Positions 54,563-63,029 of a DNA stretch of 64,000 bases are shown here, one piece after another. Both the position numbers and the translations under genes were made by a program. Origin of the DNA: Neobacillus bataviensis (GTDB lineage: Bacteria > Bacillota > Bacilli > Bacillales_B > DSM-18226); assembly GCF_019969725.1 (NCBI RefSeq), contig NZ_JAHXYW010000005.1, positions 186,001 through 250,000 on the forward strand, written 5' to 3'. The first letter of the stretch is position 1. Each line of letters opens with the position of its first letter. The notes beneath the pieces are model-generated. The model was given only the letters and a program-made list of their open reading frames with translations, did no database searches and was not told the origin of the DNA.

Positions 54563-55405
54563 TTATTCAGAAACCGGGACAACGGCACCTTTGTATTTTT
54601 CAAGAATGAAATCTTGGATTTCTTTAGAATGAAGTACTTCAACAAGTGCTTTGATTGCTGGCTTGTTTTCATCACCTTTACGAACCGCAATTACGTTTAC
54701 ATATGGTGATTCTTTATCTTCAATCGCAATGGAATCTTTTACTGGGTTTAGGCCCGCATCAATCGCATAGTTTGAGTTGATAAGAACCGCATCGCCTTCG
54801 CCATTGTTATAGATTTGCGGTAATAATTTTGCTTCATAGTTTGCATCAAATTTTAAGTTCTTTGGATTTTCAACAACGTCTTTCAACTCAGCTTTAGTTT
54901 TATCAATGCCTTCTTTAAGCTTGATTAGACCTTCTTTTTCAAGCAATGAAAGTAGACGGCCGTGGTCTGCAACAGAGTTGCTCATGATTAGGTGGGCACC
55001 ATTTGGAAGGTCGCTTAGCTTTTTGTATTTCTTAGAATATATACCAATTGGCTCGATATGGATTCCGCCAGCATTGACAAAATTATATCCAAACTCTTTA
55101 TTTTGAGACTCTAGGTAAGGGATGTGCTGGAAATAGTTAGCATCAAGTTCTTTTGAAGCAAGGGCTTTGTTTGGTAAAACATAGTCCGTGAATGTTGTAA
55201 TTTTTAAGTCAATCCCTTTTTCTTTTAACAGAGGTGCTGCTTTTTCAAGAATTTCAGCGTGGGGAACAGTAGATGCTCCGACCACTAATGTTGTTGTTTT
55301 GCTGCCCTTTTCACTAGTACCTTCTGATTTATCTTCAGATTTACCGCAAGCTGCCAGCGCAAGTGCAAGTGTTAATGCTAAAAGTACTGTTAACCATTTT
55401 TTCAT
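54563..55405 (-). CDS. metQ: Methionine ABC transporter substrate-binding lipoprotein MetQ
   Basis: A 280-residue NlpA/MetQ lipoprotein (lipobox Leu-Ala-Ala-Cys, Cys20). The VVGASTVPHAEILEKAAPLLKEKG region near 42 (shown in part), ANYFQHIPYLE near 95 and the GGIHIEPIGIYS segment are family hallmarks. It binds methionine, often D- and L-, outside the membrane for MetNP. Last gene of metNPQ, under the SAM-I riboswitch at 57,267. Confidence 0.93.
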   Translation of the reverse strand: MKKWLTVLLALTLALALAACGKSEDKSEGTSEKGSKTTTLVVGASTVPHAEILEKAAPLLKEKGIDLKITTFTDYVLPNKALASKELDANYFQHIPYLESQNKEFGYNFVNAGGIHIEPIGIYSKKYKKLSDLPNGAHLIMSNSVADHGRLLSLLEKEGLIKLKEGIDKTKAELKDVVENPKNLKFDANYEAKLLPQIYNNGEGDAVLINSNYAIDAGLNPVKDSIAIEDKESPYVNVIAVRKGDENKPAIKALVEVLHSKEIQDFILEKYKGAVVPVSE

Positions 55406-55420
55406 TTTAACCTCTCCTTT

Positions 55421-56089
55421 TTATCGTTTATCTAATTTTGAAGTGATGAAATCACCAATAAATTGAATTACAAACACAATAAGTAAAATGACGACTGTAG
55501 CCATGAAGGTTACATCATTTTGGTTTCGCTGGTACCCATAGTTGTAGGCTAGACTTCCTAAGCCGCCTGCACCAATCGCTCCTGCCATCGCTGTGTAACT
55601 GACAAGGGCAATCGCTGTAACTGTAATACCTGATATGAGTGCCGGCATTGATTCCGGAAGAAGCACCTTCCAGATAATCGTACCAGTTGTTGCTCCCATT
55701 GATCTGGCTGCTTCAATGACTCCTTTATCAATCTCTCTTAGTCCAATTTCCACCATCCGCGCATAAAACGGCGCAGCTCCAATTATTAGTGATGGTAACG
55801 CAGCATTAACACCAATCATGGATCCAACCAATATCGTCGTTAACGGAATTAATAACACGATTAAGATAATAAATGGTATAGAACGGAAAATATTTACGAT
55901 CGTACTGAATACTGCGTTAATCGGTTTATTTCCCCATAAGTTTCCATTAGAAGTAAGAAATAATATTAAGCCAAGCAAGGTCCCTAAAATAAAGGTTGCA
56001 AGCACTGAGATCCCCGTCATATATAGGGTATTTTTTGTTTCTTGCCACAAAATAAGCCAATCAACATTTGGAAAATACTCCTTAATCAT
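55421..56089 (-). CDS. metP: Methionine ABC transporter permease MetP
   Basis: A 222-residue MetI-type permease with five predicted helices. The EAA-like loop reads GVIEAARSMGATTGTIIWKVLLP near 143-165 in two parts, contacting MetN. It overlaps metN by 8 nt, which suggests translational coupling. Confidence 0.93.
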   Translation of the reverse strand: MIKEYFPNVDWLILWQETKNTLYMTGISVLATFILGTLLGLILFLTSNGNLWGNKPINAVFSTIVNIFRSIPFIILIVLLIPLTTILVGSMIGVNAALPSLIIGAAPFYARMVEIGLREIDKGVIEAARSMGATTGTIIWKVLLPESMPALISGITVTAIALVSYTAMAGAIGAGGLGSLAYNYGYQRNQNDVTFMATVVILLIVFVIQFIGDFITSKLDKR

Positions 56090-57107
56090 TTGCTACCACC
56101 TCCACTCCTACCTGCTGTGAACGGATAAAGTCAACTGCATTCATGACTTCTTTTTCGTCCCCATCGATATGGATGAAAAGCGTACCATATGAACCACTCT
56201 GCGTTTGTGATATTTTCCCCTGCAGGATATTTACCGTAACATTGTTATTTCTTATTAAATTTGTGATGACCGGCTGCTCAGCAGATTCCCCAATAAAGGT
56301 TAGTTGGACAATCAAACCGGAATGATAACGTTCAAGCAAATGATCTGCCGTATCCTTGGTTTCTTCCGGCTCTGTCACTTGTTGGACGAATCGTTTTGTA
56401 ATCGGCTGCTGCGGGTTTTTGAAAACATCGAGTACTGAGCCAAGCTCAACTACTTTTCCGCTTTCCATTACAGCAACACGGTGGCAAATTTTACGAATGA
56501 CATGCATCTCATGGGTAATCAATACAATGGTTAAGCCCAGCCGTTTATTAATATCAACTAATAATTCCAGGATTGAGTCGGTTGTTTGTGGATCGAGTGC
56601 AGAGGTTGCTTCATCACAAAGCAATACCTTTGGGTTATTCGCAAGTGCCCGGGCAATTCCGACCCTCTGTTTTTGCCCGCCGCTCAGCTGTGAAGGATAA
56701 GCATTTTCTCTGCCTTCAAGGCCAACAAGCTTTATGAGCTCATTAACTCTTTTTTGTCTCTGTGAGCTTGGAACCCCGGATATTTCTAATGGAAAAGCAA
56801 TATTTTCGCTGACTGTCCTTGACCAAAGAAGATTAAAATGTTGGAAAATCATGCTGATTTCCTGGCGTGCCTTTCGAAGTTCACTGCCTTTAATTTTTGA
56901 GATAACACGACCAGCTACCGTTACGGTTCCATCGGTTGGCAGTTCAAGTCCGTTAAGCATACGGATTAAAGTACTTTTCCCAGCACCGCTATATCCAATT
57001 ACCCCGAAAATTTCCCCTTCTTTAATATCCAGGTTGACGTCATCGACGGCTTTTAGCTGCCCCTGTTTCGAAGGATAGATTTTTCGGACATTTTTTATCG
57101 AAATCAT
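56082..57107 (-). CDS. metN: Methionine ABC transporter ATPase MetN
   Basis: A 341-residue ATPase. Walker A is GYSGAGKST near 38-46, the signature LSGGQKQR near 140, and Walker B VLLCDEATSALD near 160-171. Residues about 265-341 form the NIL regulatory domain that binds methionine and inhibits transport. The ATG at 57,107 follows AGGTGAG; an ATG four codons earlier is less likely. First gene after the SAM riboswitch. Confidence 0.94.
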   Translation of the reverse strand: MISIKNVRKIYPSKQGQLKAVDDVNLDIKEGEIFGVIGYSGAGKSTLIRMLNGLELPTDGTVTVAGRVISKIKGSELRKARQEISMIFQHFNLLWSRTVSENIAFPLEISGVPSSQRQKRVNELIKLVGLEGRENAYPSQLSGGQKQRVGIARALANNPKVLLCDEATSALDPQTTDSILELLVDINKRLGLTIVLITHEMHVIRKICHRVAVMESGKVVELGSVLDVFKNPQQPITKRFVQQVTEPEETKDTADHLLERYHSGLIVQLTFIGESAEQPVITNLIRNNNVTVNILQGKISQTQSGSYGTLFIHIDGDEKEVMNAVDFIRSQQVGVEVVAND

Positions 57108-57216
57108 TGATAGTCTCACCTACTTTTTAACCTATTTACTTAAAATTCTGAAATTAAAACCTATTACTTGATTATAGGGTTTGATTGTTTGCCAGAAATA
57201 TTCCTATTTTAGGAAA

Positions 57217-57248
57217 ACAAAAAACCTTTCTGCACAGGCAGAAAGGCA
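57217..57248 (-). terminator. Riboswitch-controlled terminator before metNPQ
   Basis: On the minus strand GCCTTTCTGC pairs with GCAGAAAGG and runs into TTTTTTG. It is the expression platform of the SAM aptamer just upstream. Confidence 0.82.
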
Positions 57249-57266
57249 TTATTAATATAAACCTTT

Positions 57267-57371
57267 CTCCCATCTCCCAAAGCAATTGCTTTGTGTGAAT
57301 TGGCACCATTTCAATAAATTGACGGTTGCCGGGCTTCATCGGGCACATCCCTCCACCTCTCTTGATAAGAG
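57267..57371 (-). promoter_or_regulatory. SAM-I riboswitch (S box) of metNPQ
   Basis: On the minus strand the S-box landmarks occur in order: CTCTTATCAAGAGAGG, GTGGAGGGA, GATGAAGCCCGGCAACC, then the closing P1 strand GATGGGAG, which pairs through two G-U pairs. Binding of S-adenosylmethionine should favour the terminator at 57,217 and shut off methionine uptake. Confidence 0.92.
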
Positions 57372-57488
57372 CATCCTATATATTCAATTAACACGTTAAA
57401 TTATTTAAGTAATTATTTCACGAAAGTTATCGTAACACGTATAAAAAGGTGTGTCAATGAAATTTTCGAAAAAATAATTTAGGAAATT

Positions 57489-58805
57489 TTAAACATTTGT
57501 TTTTAACGAAGTTAAGCCTGTTGCCGCCTCAATAGCTGATTCTAGGTCTTCAATCAGATCCTCGACGTTCTCGATACCGATTGATAGGCGGATTAAATCT
57601 TCTGAGACACCTGCTGCTTTAAGTCCCTCAGAATCTAGCTGCTGGTGTGTTGTACTAGCCGGATGTATGATTAAACTTTTGGCATCCCCAACATTGGCAA
57701 CATGAGCCCATAAAGAAAGGGAATCTATTAGCTTCGCTCCAGCTTCTTTTCCACCCTTAATTCCGAAAACAACCATTGACCCTGCACCTTTTGGCAAATA
57801 CTTTTTGGTTAAGTCGTAATCAGGATGTGTTTTGTGGCCTGGATAGGAAACCCACTCGACGGCAGGGTGATTTAACAAATATTCAACGACCTGGTTTGTA
57901 TTGGCGACATGCTCTTTCATGCGAACATGCAGTGTTTCAAGCCCAAGTGCAAATAAGAAGGCATTTTGTGGACTTAGGGCTGGTCCAAGGTCACGGAGAA
58001 GCTGCACTCGCGCTTTGATAATGTATGCAACCGCCCCTAGTGCCTCTGCATAAACAAGATCATGATAGCTTGCATCTGGAGTAGTAAAGCCAGGGAATTT
58101 CGGCGAATTCCAATCAAACTTACCTCCGTCAACAATGATGCCTCCTGTCGTGGTTCCATTGCCTAGGAGCCACTTGGTTGCGGAATGTATCACAATATCT
58201 GCACCATGCTCAATTGGTCTGCAAAGGTAAGGTGTTGCAAACGTATTGTCAATAATTAATGGGACTCCGGCCTCGTGGGCAATTTCTGCCACTTTTTCAA
58301 TATCAAGAATGCGCAAGCTTGGATTACCAATGGTTTCAGCAAAGACTGCTTTTGTTTTTTCGGTAATTGCCGTGCGGAAGTTTTCCAGATTTTCCGCATC
58401 TACGAATTTAACTTTAATCCCGTATTTAGGGAGCGTAACTGCAAATAAATTATAGGTTCCGCCATAGAGATTAGAAGCGGCCACAATTTCATCGCCTGCT
58501 TCGGCAATATTTAGGATGGCGAGTGTGATGGCAGCCATTCCGCTGGCAACCGCCAGGGCACCAACACCTCCTTCCAGGAGGGAGACACGTTCTTCAAAAA
58601 CGGTGGTGGTTGGATTATGAATGCGAGTATATATGTAACCTGGTTCTGCTAAGCTAAACAGGTTTGCAGCATGTTCTGTGTTTTTAAATTGATAGGCATT
58701 GTTTTGGTAGATTGGAACCGCGCGTGCACCTGTCACTGGGTCTGGTGATAAACCGCCATGAACACTTAATGTTTCAAACCGATACTTTTTTTGATTTTCT
58801 GCCAT
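57489..58805 (-). CDS. metY: O-acetylhomoserine sulfhydrylase (MetY-type)
   Basis: A 438-residue PLP enzyme of the Cys/Met metabolism family. The PLP Lys is Lys211 ([16 protein letters not shown]); YTRIHNPTT near 59-67 and SGMAAI near 88 are typical. Length and the [14 protein letters not shown] insertion fit O-acetylhomoserine sulfhydrylases, which make homocysteine from sulfide, rather than the shorter MetI/MetC enzymes. The ATG at 58,805 follows AAAGGAG; a longer frame extends into the riboswitch and is not translated. Confidence 0.88.
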   Translation of the reverse strand: MAENQKKYRFETLSVHGGLSPDPVTGARAVPIYQNNAYQFKNTEHAANLFSLAEPGYIYTRIHNPTTTVFEERVSLLEGGVGALAVASGMAAITLAILNIAEAGDEIVAASNLYGGTYNLFAVTLPKYGIKVKFVDAENLENFRTAITEKTKAVFAETIGNPSLRILDIEKVAEIAHEAGVPLIIDNTFATPYLCRPIEHGADIVIHSATKWLLGNGTTTGGIIVDGGKFDWNSPKFPGFTTPDASYHDLVYAEALGAVAYIIKARVQLLRDLGPALSPQNAFLFALGLETLHVRMKEHVANTNQVVEYLLNHPAVEWVSYPGHKTHPDYDLTKKYLPKGAGSMVVFGIKGGKEAGAKLIDSLSLWAHVANVGDAKSLIIHPASTTHQQLDSEGLKAAGVSEDLIRLSIGIENVEDLIEDLESAIEAATGLTSLKTNV

Positions 58806-58830
58806 TACTCCCACTCCTTTTAAAATAAAT

Positions 58831-58858
58831 AACCCCCACTTCAATAAGAAGAGGGGGT
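58831..58858 (-). terminator. Riboswitch-controlled terminator before metY
   Basis: On the minus strand ACCCCCTCTTC pairs with GAAGTGGGGGT (one mismatch) and is followed by TATTTATTTT. Confidence 0.7.
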
Positions 58859-58862
58859 CTCT

Positions 58863-58970
58863 CTTCTTATCTTCCGAAGCCTTTTCCGCTTCGCTGGAAT
58901 TAGCACCTTGGTTGTCCAACCGGTTGCCGGGCATCATCGGGCCAGTCCCTCCGCCTCTCTGGATAAGATT
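58863..58970 (-). promoter_or_regulatory. SAM-I riboswitch (S box) of metY
   Basis: On the minus strand: AATCTTATCCAGAGAGG, GGCGGAGGGA, GATGATGCCCGGCAACC and the closing P1 strand GATAAGAAG. All S-box core elements are present. High S-adenosylmethionine should repress metY. Confidence 0.93.
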
Positions 58971-59048
58971 ACTTTATTTGGCTATTTTATTGGTATAATA
59001 TTCTAAATTCAGCATACCTGATGTCTAATTCCGAGTCAATAGCTTTGA

Positions 59049-59381
59049 TTAAATTATTTTTGCAAATTCTTGCTGTGCTTTTGTGAGGTAAAAAAGAGAT
59101 TCGAGCAGCAAGATCGTTCTTAAAGGGGCTGATATGCTGAGCTTTAGAGTTCGTAATCTTTGCTTGCCCTCGAGGAGTTGTGTCATTGCATTTATATCGC
59201 CGCTAATTTCGTATTTGGAGGGTTGGTTTTGAAGAGTAAAAATGGTTCCATTTTTTATTACCAGCTGTATGGACTGCTGATGGGTATTTAAGTTCACACG
59301 AAGGTCCGCGTTTTCTATTAATGGAAGGATATGCCCTTGTACTTTTACTTTTGTTAGAAAATTATTTAAAGCCTCTATCAT
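59049..59381 (-). CDS. yusD: SCP2 sterol-binding-like domain protein (YusD-like)
   Basis: A 110-residue protein matching a small SCP2-type lipid-binding fold: alternating hydrophobic beta strands (IQLVIKNGTIFTLQ near 38-51) followed by YEISGDINAMTQLLEGKQRL near 57-76. Position between the met genes and yusE matches B. subtilis YusD. Function unknown; lipid binding is inferred from the fold. The ATG at 59,381 follows GGAGTGGTG. Confidence 0.65.
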   Translation of the reverse strand: MIEALNNFLTKVKVQGHILPLIENADLRVNLNTHQQSIQLVIKNGTIFTLQNQPSKYEISGDINAMTQLLEGKQRLRTLKLSISAPLRTILLLESLFYLTKAQQEFAKII

Positions 59382-59584
59382 TTTCACCACTCCGGTCCCA
59401 TGCTTTTACTAATACTTATTCATCATGGGGCGCTATTATCCTTTTAATAACGCTCGACAGTTATTGCGGGGATTGGCGGAGTGATGTGTCGAAATTGGGG
59501 GAATTGTTATAAATTGTTCAAATGTACGTTGTTAAGGATGGTTGATATTTTTATAAAATTTGAAGTAAAGAAAGGGTGTGGAAC

Positions 59585-60490
59585 ATGGCTTTTAAACCAC
59601 GAATTGAGTCGCTAGAGTTACTGATTCTTAGGATTTTAAACACGCGAATGGAGTTGACGGAGGAAGAAAGGAGGAATTATTTTAACCTTGAAAAAGGCTA
59701 CCAGGGTGAAGTTCAATTTGATTTCTTAACTGAAAAATTGCAAAGTAATTGCCATATTTTAAATGATTTGCTTATTGAGAGTAATAATAAGGATTTTCAG
59801 ATTGATTCCACTCTTATTTTTCAAGAACCTCTTTATGTTTTTGAAGTAAAATATTATCAAGGAAATTTTATTTTTAAACCCGACCGGTTAGAGACTCTAT
59901 CAGGAAAGATATATCAAAACCCACTTGACCAGCTGAAACGCACCAAAACCCTGCTCCGTCAATTACTCCAAAATCTGGGTTATAATATACCGATTGAAGG
60001 ATATGTCGTTTTTAATAACCCCGACTTTTTCTTGTACCAAGCACCCCTAAACGAACCCATCATTTATGCACCTCAGTTAAAAACTTTCATGAAAAAATTA
60101 AATAGAAAGCAGTCCAAATTGAGCATTCATCATAATAAGCTCGCTGAAAAACTGGTGTCTCTACATAAAGTTGTATCTCCTTATTCAAAACTGAGGGCTT
60201 ATAGTTTTGAGGAGCTGCGGAAGGGATTGACATGTTCTGCGTGCCATTCCTTTAATGTGTCTTTGTGTGGTGGAAAATTAGTATGTTATGACTGCGGGTG
60301 TGAAGAGAAAATTGATGCTGCCGTATTACGGAGTGTAGATGAAATTAAACTGCTGTTCCCCGAGATGAAGATTACCACCAATGTTGTGAGGGAATGGTGT
60401 GTGGTTATTAAGTCGCAAAAAATGATTAAAAGAATTTTAAAGGAAAACTACAAGGTAATGGGGAAGAAAAAATATACCTATTATGTTTAA
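59585..60490 (+). CDS. NERD-domain nuclease-like protein with C-terminal zinc ribbon
   Basis: A 301-residue protein. A NERD (nuclease-related) domain covers about 35-160: the GYQGEVQFDFL segment near 38-48 holds its Glu, and QIDSTLIF and FEVKYYQGNF give the Asp and ExK catalytic pattern of restriction-like nucleases. Near 215-240 a zinc ribbon has CSACHSFN and CYDCGCEEK. NERD proteins are poorly understood and may act on nucleic acids. The ATG at 59,585 follows AAAGGG. It interrupts the conserved yusD-yusE order together with the repeat array that follows. Confidence 0.78.
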   Translation: MAFKPRIESLELLILRILNTRMELTEEERRNYFNLEKGYQGEVQFDFLTEKLQSNCHILNDLLIESNNKDFQIDSTLIFQEPLYVFEVKYYQGNFIFKPDRLETLSGKIYQNPLDQLKRTKTLLRQLLQNLGYNIPIEGYVVFNNPDFFLYQAPLNEPIIYAPQLKTFMKKLNRKQSKLSIHHNKLAEKLVSLHKVVSPYSKLRAYSFEELRKGLTCSACHSFNVSLCGGKLVCYDCGCEEKIDAAVLRSVDEIKLLFPEMKITTNVVREWCVVIKSQKMIKRILKENYKVMGKKKYTYYV

Positions 60491-60509
60491 GTTTTGGGTA
60501 GATAGGTCC

Positions 60510-61090
60510 TATGCAGTCTTATCGACTGTGGCTGTCCTATTTTTGAGTTGGCTAGCTTTATGAACCGTCCTTATCGACCGTGGCTGCCCTTTATTGTGTC
60601 TTGCGGGCTTTATGAACCGTTCTTATCGACCGTGACTGCCGTTTTTTGTGTCTGACGGGCTTTATGAACCGTCCTTATCGACCGTGGCTGCCGTTTTTGT
60701 GTCTGACGGGCTTTATGAACCGTCCTTATCGACCGTGGCCGCCTTTTATTGTGTCTGACGGGCTTTATGAACCGTTCTTATCGACCGTGACTGCCGTTTT
60801 TTGTGTCCGACGGGCTTTATGAACCGTTCTTATCGACCGTGACTGCCGTTTTTTGTGTCCGACGGGCTTTATGAACCGTTCTTATCGACCGTGACTGCCG
60901 TTTTTGTGTCTGGCGGGCTTTATGAACTGTTCTTATCGACAGTGACTGCCCTTTTTTATGTCTGGCGGGCTTTATGAACTGTTCTTATCGACCGCGACTG
61001 CCCTTTTTTATGTCTGGCGGGCTTTATGAACCGTTCTTATCGACCGTGACTATCCTTTTTTGCGACTAGCAGGTTTTATGAATTGTTATA
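60510..61090. repeat. Tandem array of about eleven 52-bp repeats
   Basis: About eleven head-to-tail copies, each 51-52 bp, begin near TGAACCGTTCTTATCGACCG, pass through TGACTGCC and a T-run, and end in GACGGGCTTTA. Inner copies are nearly identical; the outer ones are diverged. The period is not a multiple of three and no frame is kept, so it is not coding. No variable spacers are present, so it is not CRISPR. Confidence 0.9.
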
Positions 61091-61097
61091 AGCAAAC

Positions 61098-61130
61098 AAA
61101 AAACAGATGCCCACAAAAAGCATCTGTTTT
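61098..61130 (-). terminator. Terminator after yusE
   Basis: AAACAGATGC pairs with GCATCTGTTT around a 9-nt loop; on the minus strand T-rich sequence follows. Confidence 0.78.
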
Positions 61131-61437
61131 AGCTTATATACTGCCTTATTTTATCCAACAAAAACGGTACCGAATGAAAAGCATACAGCGTCTCCATCAC
61201 GACACCGTTTTGCACGATTAGCAAACTGGGGACACTTTCAACGGCAAAATCCACCGCTAAATCAGGGTAAAAATTTAAATTCATTTTTCCCATTTCTATC
61301 TCGATCAGTTCCTCAACTACCAACAGCATTTTAGAGGCCAGCTGGCAGGTGCCGCACATTGGCGTATAAAAATAGACCAGCCCGGTTGCCTTTGATTCGA
61401 GGAAGTTGGTCAAATCCTTTCGATTCCACTCATTCAT
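61129..61437 (-). CDS. yusE: Thioredoxin-like protein YusE
   Basis: A 102-residue thioredoxin-fold protein with active site CGTC at 28-31 and the cis-Pro in ESVPSLLIV near 67-75. It lacks a signal peptide. CGTC differs from the classic CGPC, so its redox potential may differ. It lies 5 bp downstream of yusF on the same strand. Confidence 0.86.
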   Translation of the reverse strand: MNEWNRKDLTNFLESKATGLVYFYTPMCGTCQLASKMLLVVEELIEIEMGKMNLNFYPDLAVDFAVESVPSLLIVQNGVVMETLYAFHSVPFLLDKIRQYIS

Positions 61438-61442
61438 TTCAG

Positions 61443-61799
61443 TTAACTCATTTCTAAATACTCGGTATGAACGTCAATGTTCGCACCTAATAAAACCGTA
61501 GCTAGGTGTTGCACAGGCGCAGTGGCTACTTCACGATACATCCGGTCAATATATAAATGTTCCGCATGAGGAAATTCCCGTTTAAACTGCTTCCGAAGCT
61601 TCTCGCCTGCTTCATCGGCATCCACAAGGATATAGACATCCTTGTCTTCAAGAAATTCAATCAATTCATCTAATTTTGTCAAACTGATGGTTCCATTTGT
61701 ACAAATGATTTCAACGGGTTCCTTTAAGATACTTTTAACCTTATTTTTATCCGATTTTCCTTCGACAATAAGAACTTTGTCAACATACGTATCATTCAT
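61443..61799 (-). CDS. yusF: Toprim-domain protein YusF
   Basis: A 118-residue stand-alone Toprim protein. LIVEGKSDK near 10-18 gives the catalytic Glu, and YILVDADEAGEKLRKQF near 56-72 gives the DxD pair. Small Toprim proteins may act in DNA or RNA handling; related M5-type ribonucleases trim 5S rRNA, but no role is set for YusF. Upstream of yusE in a likely operon. Confidence 0.85.
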   Translation of the reverse strand: MNDTYVDKVLIVEGKSDKNKVKSILKEPVEIICTNGTISLTKLDELIEFLEDKDVYILVDADEAGEKLRKQFKREFPHAEHLYIDRMYREVATAPVQHLATVLLGANIDVHTEYLEMS

Positions 61800-62000
61800 T
61801 ATCCATCACCTGTAAAAGAAGTTGTTTTATGATAACATATTCCAAATTTTTCACAATGTGTGCCTGCTTCTTAGGTACGTTAACTATAGCATTATTGTCA
61901 TCTCAAAAATAGGTTTTTGCTCATGGATGCTTTTCCGCCTTTTTCACATTTTATTATAGCCTGCCCAAATTTAGTAGTAGAAAAAGTGGAAAATGTAAGA

Positions 62001-62023
62001 AAAGCACCTGCATGAGGTGCTTT
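62001..62023 (-). terminator. Terminator after gcvH
   Basis: AAAGCACCT pairs with AGGTGCTTT around GCATG. Confidence 0.75.
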
Positions 62024-62034
62024 CAAGCTAAGAA

Positions 62035-62418
62035 TTAGTCTTCTTTAGTCATTTCTTCGTATTGTTCAGCCGTCATAAGCTTGTCGATTTCACTGCTGTC
62101 GGATAATTCAATTACGATCATCCATGCTTTTTCATATGGTGATTCGTTCACGAACTCAGGGCTGTCACTTAAATCTTCGTTTACTTCAACAACTTTACCG
62201 CTGACTGGTGCGTAAAGTTCAGAAACAGTTTTAACTGATTCCACGCTGCCGAATGGTTCGTCAGCTGTTACTTCATCGCCCACTTCAGGAAGCTCTACGA
62301 AAACGATATCACCTAACTCGTGCTGTGCAAAGTCAGTGATCCCGACGCGCACTTTTTCTCCTTCAACTTTTACCCATTCATGTTCTTCAGAATAACGTAA
62401 TTCTTTTGGTGTACTCAT
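62035..62418 (-). CDS. gcvH: Glycine cleavage system H protein
   Basis: A 127-residue GcvH. The lipoyl-lysine is Lys63 in [12 protein letters not shown], on the hairpin of the lipoyl domain. It shuttles the aminomethyl group between the P, T and L proteins, and in bacilli also serves as the first acceptor for lipoate made by LipA (also in this window). The ATG at 62,418 follows GGAGGG by 9 nt; a TTG two codons upstream is unlikely. Confidence 0.95.
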   Translation of the reverse strand: MSTPKELRYSEEHEWVKVEGEKVRVGITDFAQHELGDIVFVELPEVGDEVTADEPFGSVESVKTVSELYAPVSGKVVEVNEDLSDSPEFVNESPYEKAWMIVIELSDSSEIDKLMTAEQYEEMTKED

Positions 62419-62496
62419 TTGCAAAATCCCTCCATTGAATTATTCTAAAATCTATCATCGAAATAAATCGATTACCACTTTTACATGATGGCTAGG

Positions 62497-62856
62497 TTAC
62501 TTCAGCCACATTTTCTCAAACTCTTCTTCCTTAAAGCCAACGGTCACATGTTCTCCGTCTGTTAAAATCGGGCGTTTGATTAACATGCCGTCGGAAGCTA
62601 ATAAATCTAATAGCTCATTGTCTGTTGCTGACTTCATTCGGTCTTTCATACCTAATTCCCGGTATTTTTGGCCACTTGTATTAAAAAATTTCTTTAATTC
62701 CAAGCCGCTTTTTTGGTAGAACTCTTGCAACAATTCCCGTGATGGGGGATTTTCCACAATATGTACTTCTTCATACGAAAGCTGATGGGCATCCAGCCAC
62801 TTCTTTGCATTTCGACATGTTCCGCATTTCGGATACCAGTAAAATGTTAATGCCAA
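62497..62856 (-). CDS. yusI: ArsC/Spx family protein YusI
   Basis: A 119-residue ArsC-like thioredoxin-fold protein with CGTC at 11-14 and the ArsC/Spx core KFFNTSGQKYRELG near 57-70 and GMLIKRPIL near 89-97. It is closer to arsenate-reductase-like YusI than to the regulator Spx, as the Spx contact region for RNA polymerase is not evident. A TTG start is chosen (giving MALTFYWYPKCGTC) because GGGTGGTG lies upstream and the length matches the family; GTG at 62,868 is the alternative. Confidence 0.83.
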   Translation of the reverse strand: MALTFYWYPKCGTCRNAKKWLDAHQLSYEEVHIVENPPSRELLQEFYQKSGLELKKFFNTSGQKYRELGMKDRMKSATDNELLDLLASDGMLIKRPILTDGEHVTVGFKEEEFEKMWLK

Positions 62857-62989
62857 CCGTTTCACCACCCTCTTTAGTCAAATGCATTTTATCATAGACA
62901 ACTTCAAAATCCTAATAGATGGCACTTCCAAAAGATAAAATTCGACACCGTTTGTAGAATTTCCTGCTTTTTAAAAAAATATTTAAATA

Positions 62990-63019
62990 AAAAGCTCCCC
63001 TCTGTGAAGGAAGGGAGCC
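62990..63019 (-). terminator. Terminator after fadE
   Basis: On the minus strand GCTCCC pairs with GGGAGC around a 13-nt loop and runs into TTTTTATTT. Confidence 0.7.
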
Positions 63020-63029
63020 GGAATAAAAA

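Noticed and set aside
58806..58937. An N-terminal extension of the O-acetylhomoserine sulfhydrylase
   Set aside because: The extension is encoded by the SAM-I riboswitch and its terminator; the ATG at 58,805 has the proper ribosome binding site.
60510..61090. CRISPR array
   Set aside because: Units run head to tail with no unique spacers, the unit is 52 bp, and no cas gene is nearby.
61800..62000. A yusG gene between yusF and gcvH, as in B. subtilis
   Set aside because: No open frame with a start and ribosome binding site was found in this gap on either strand.
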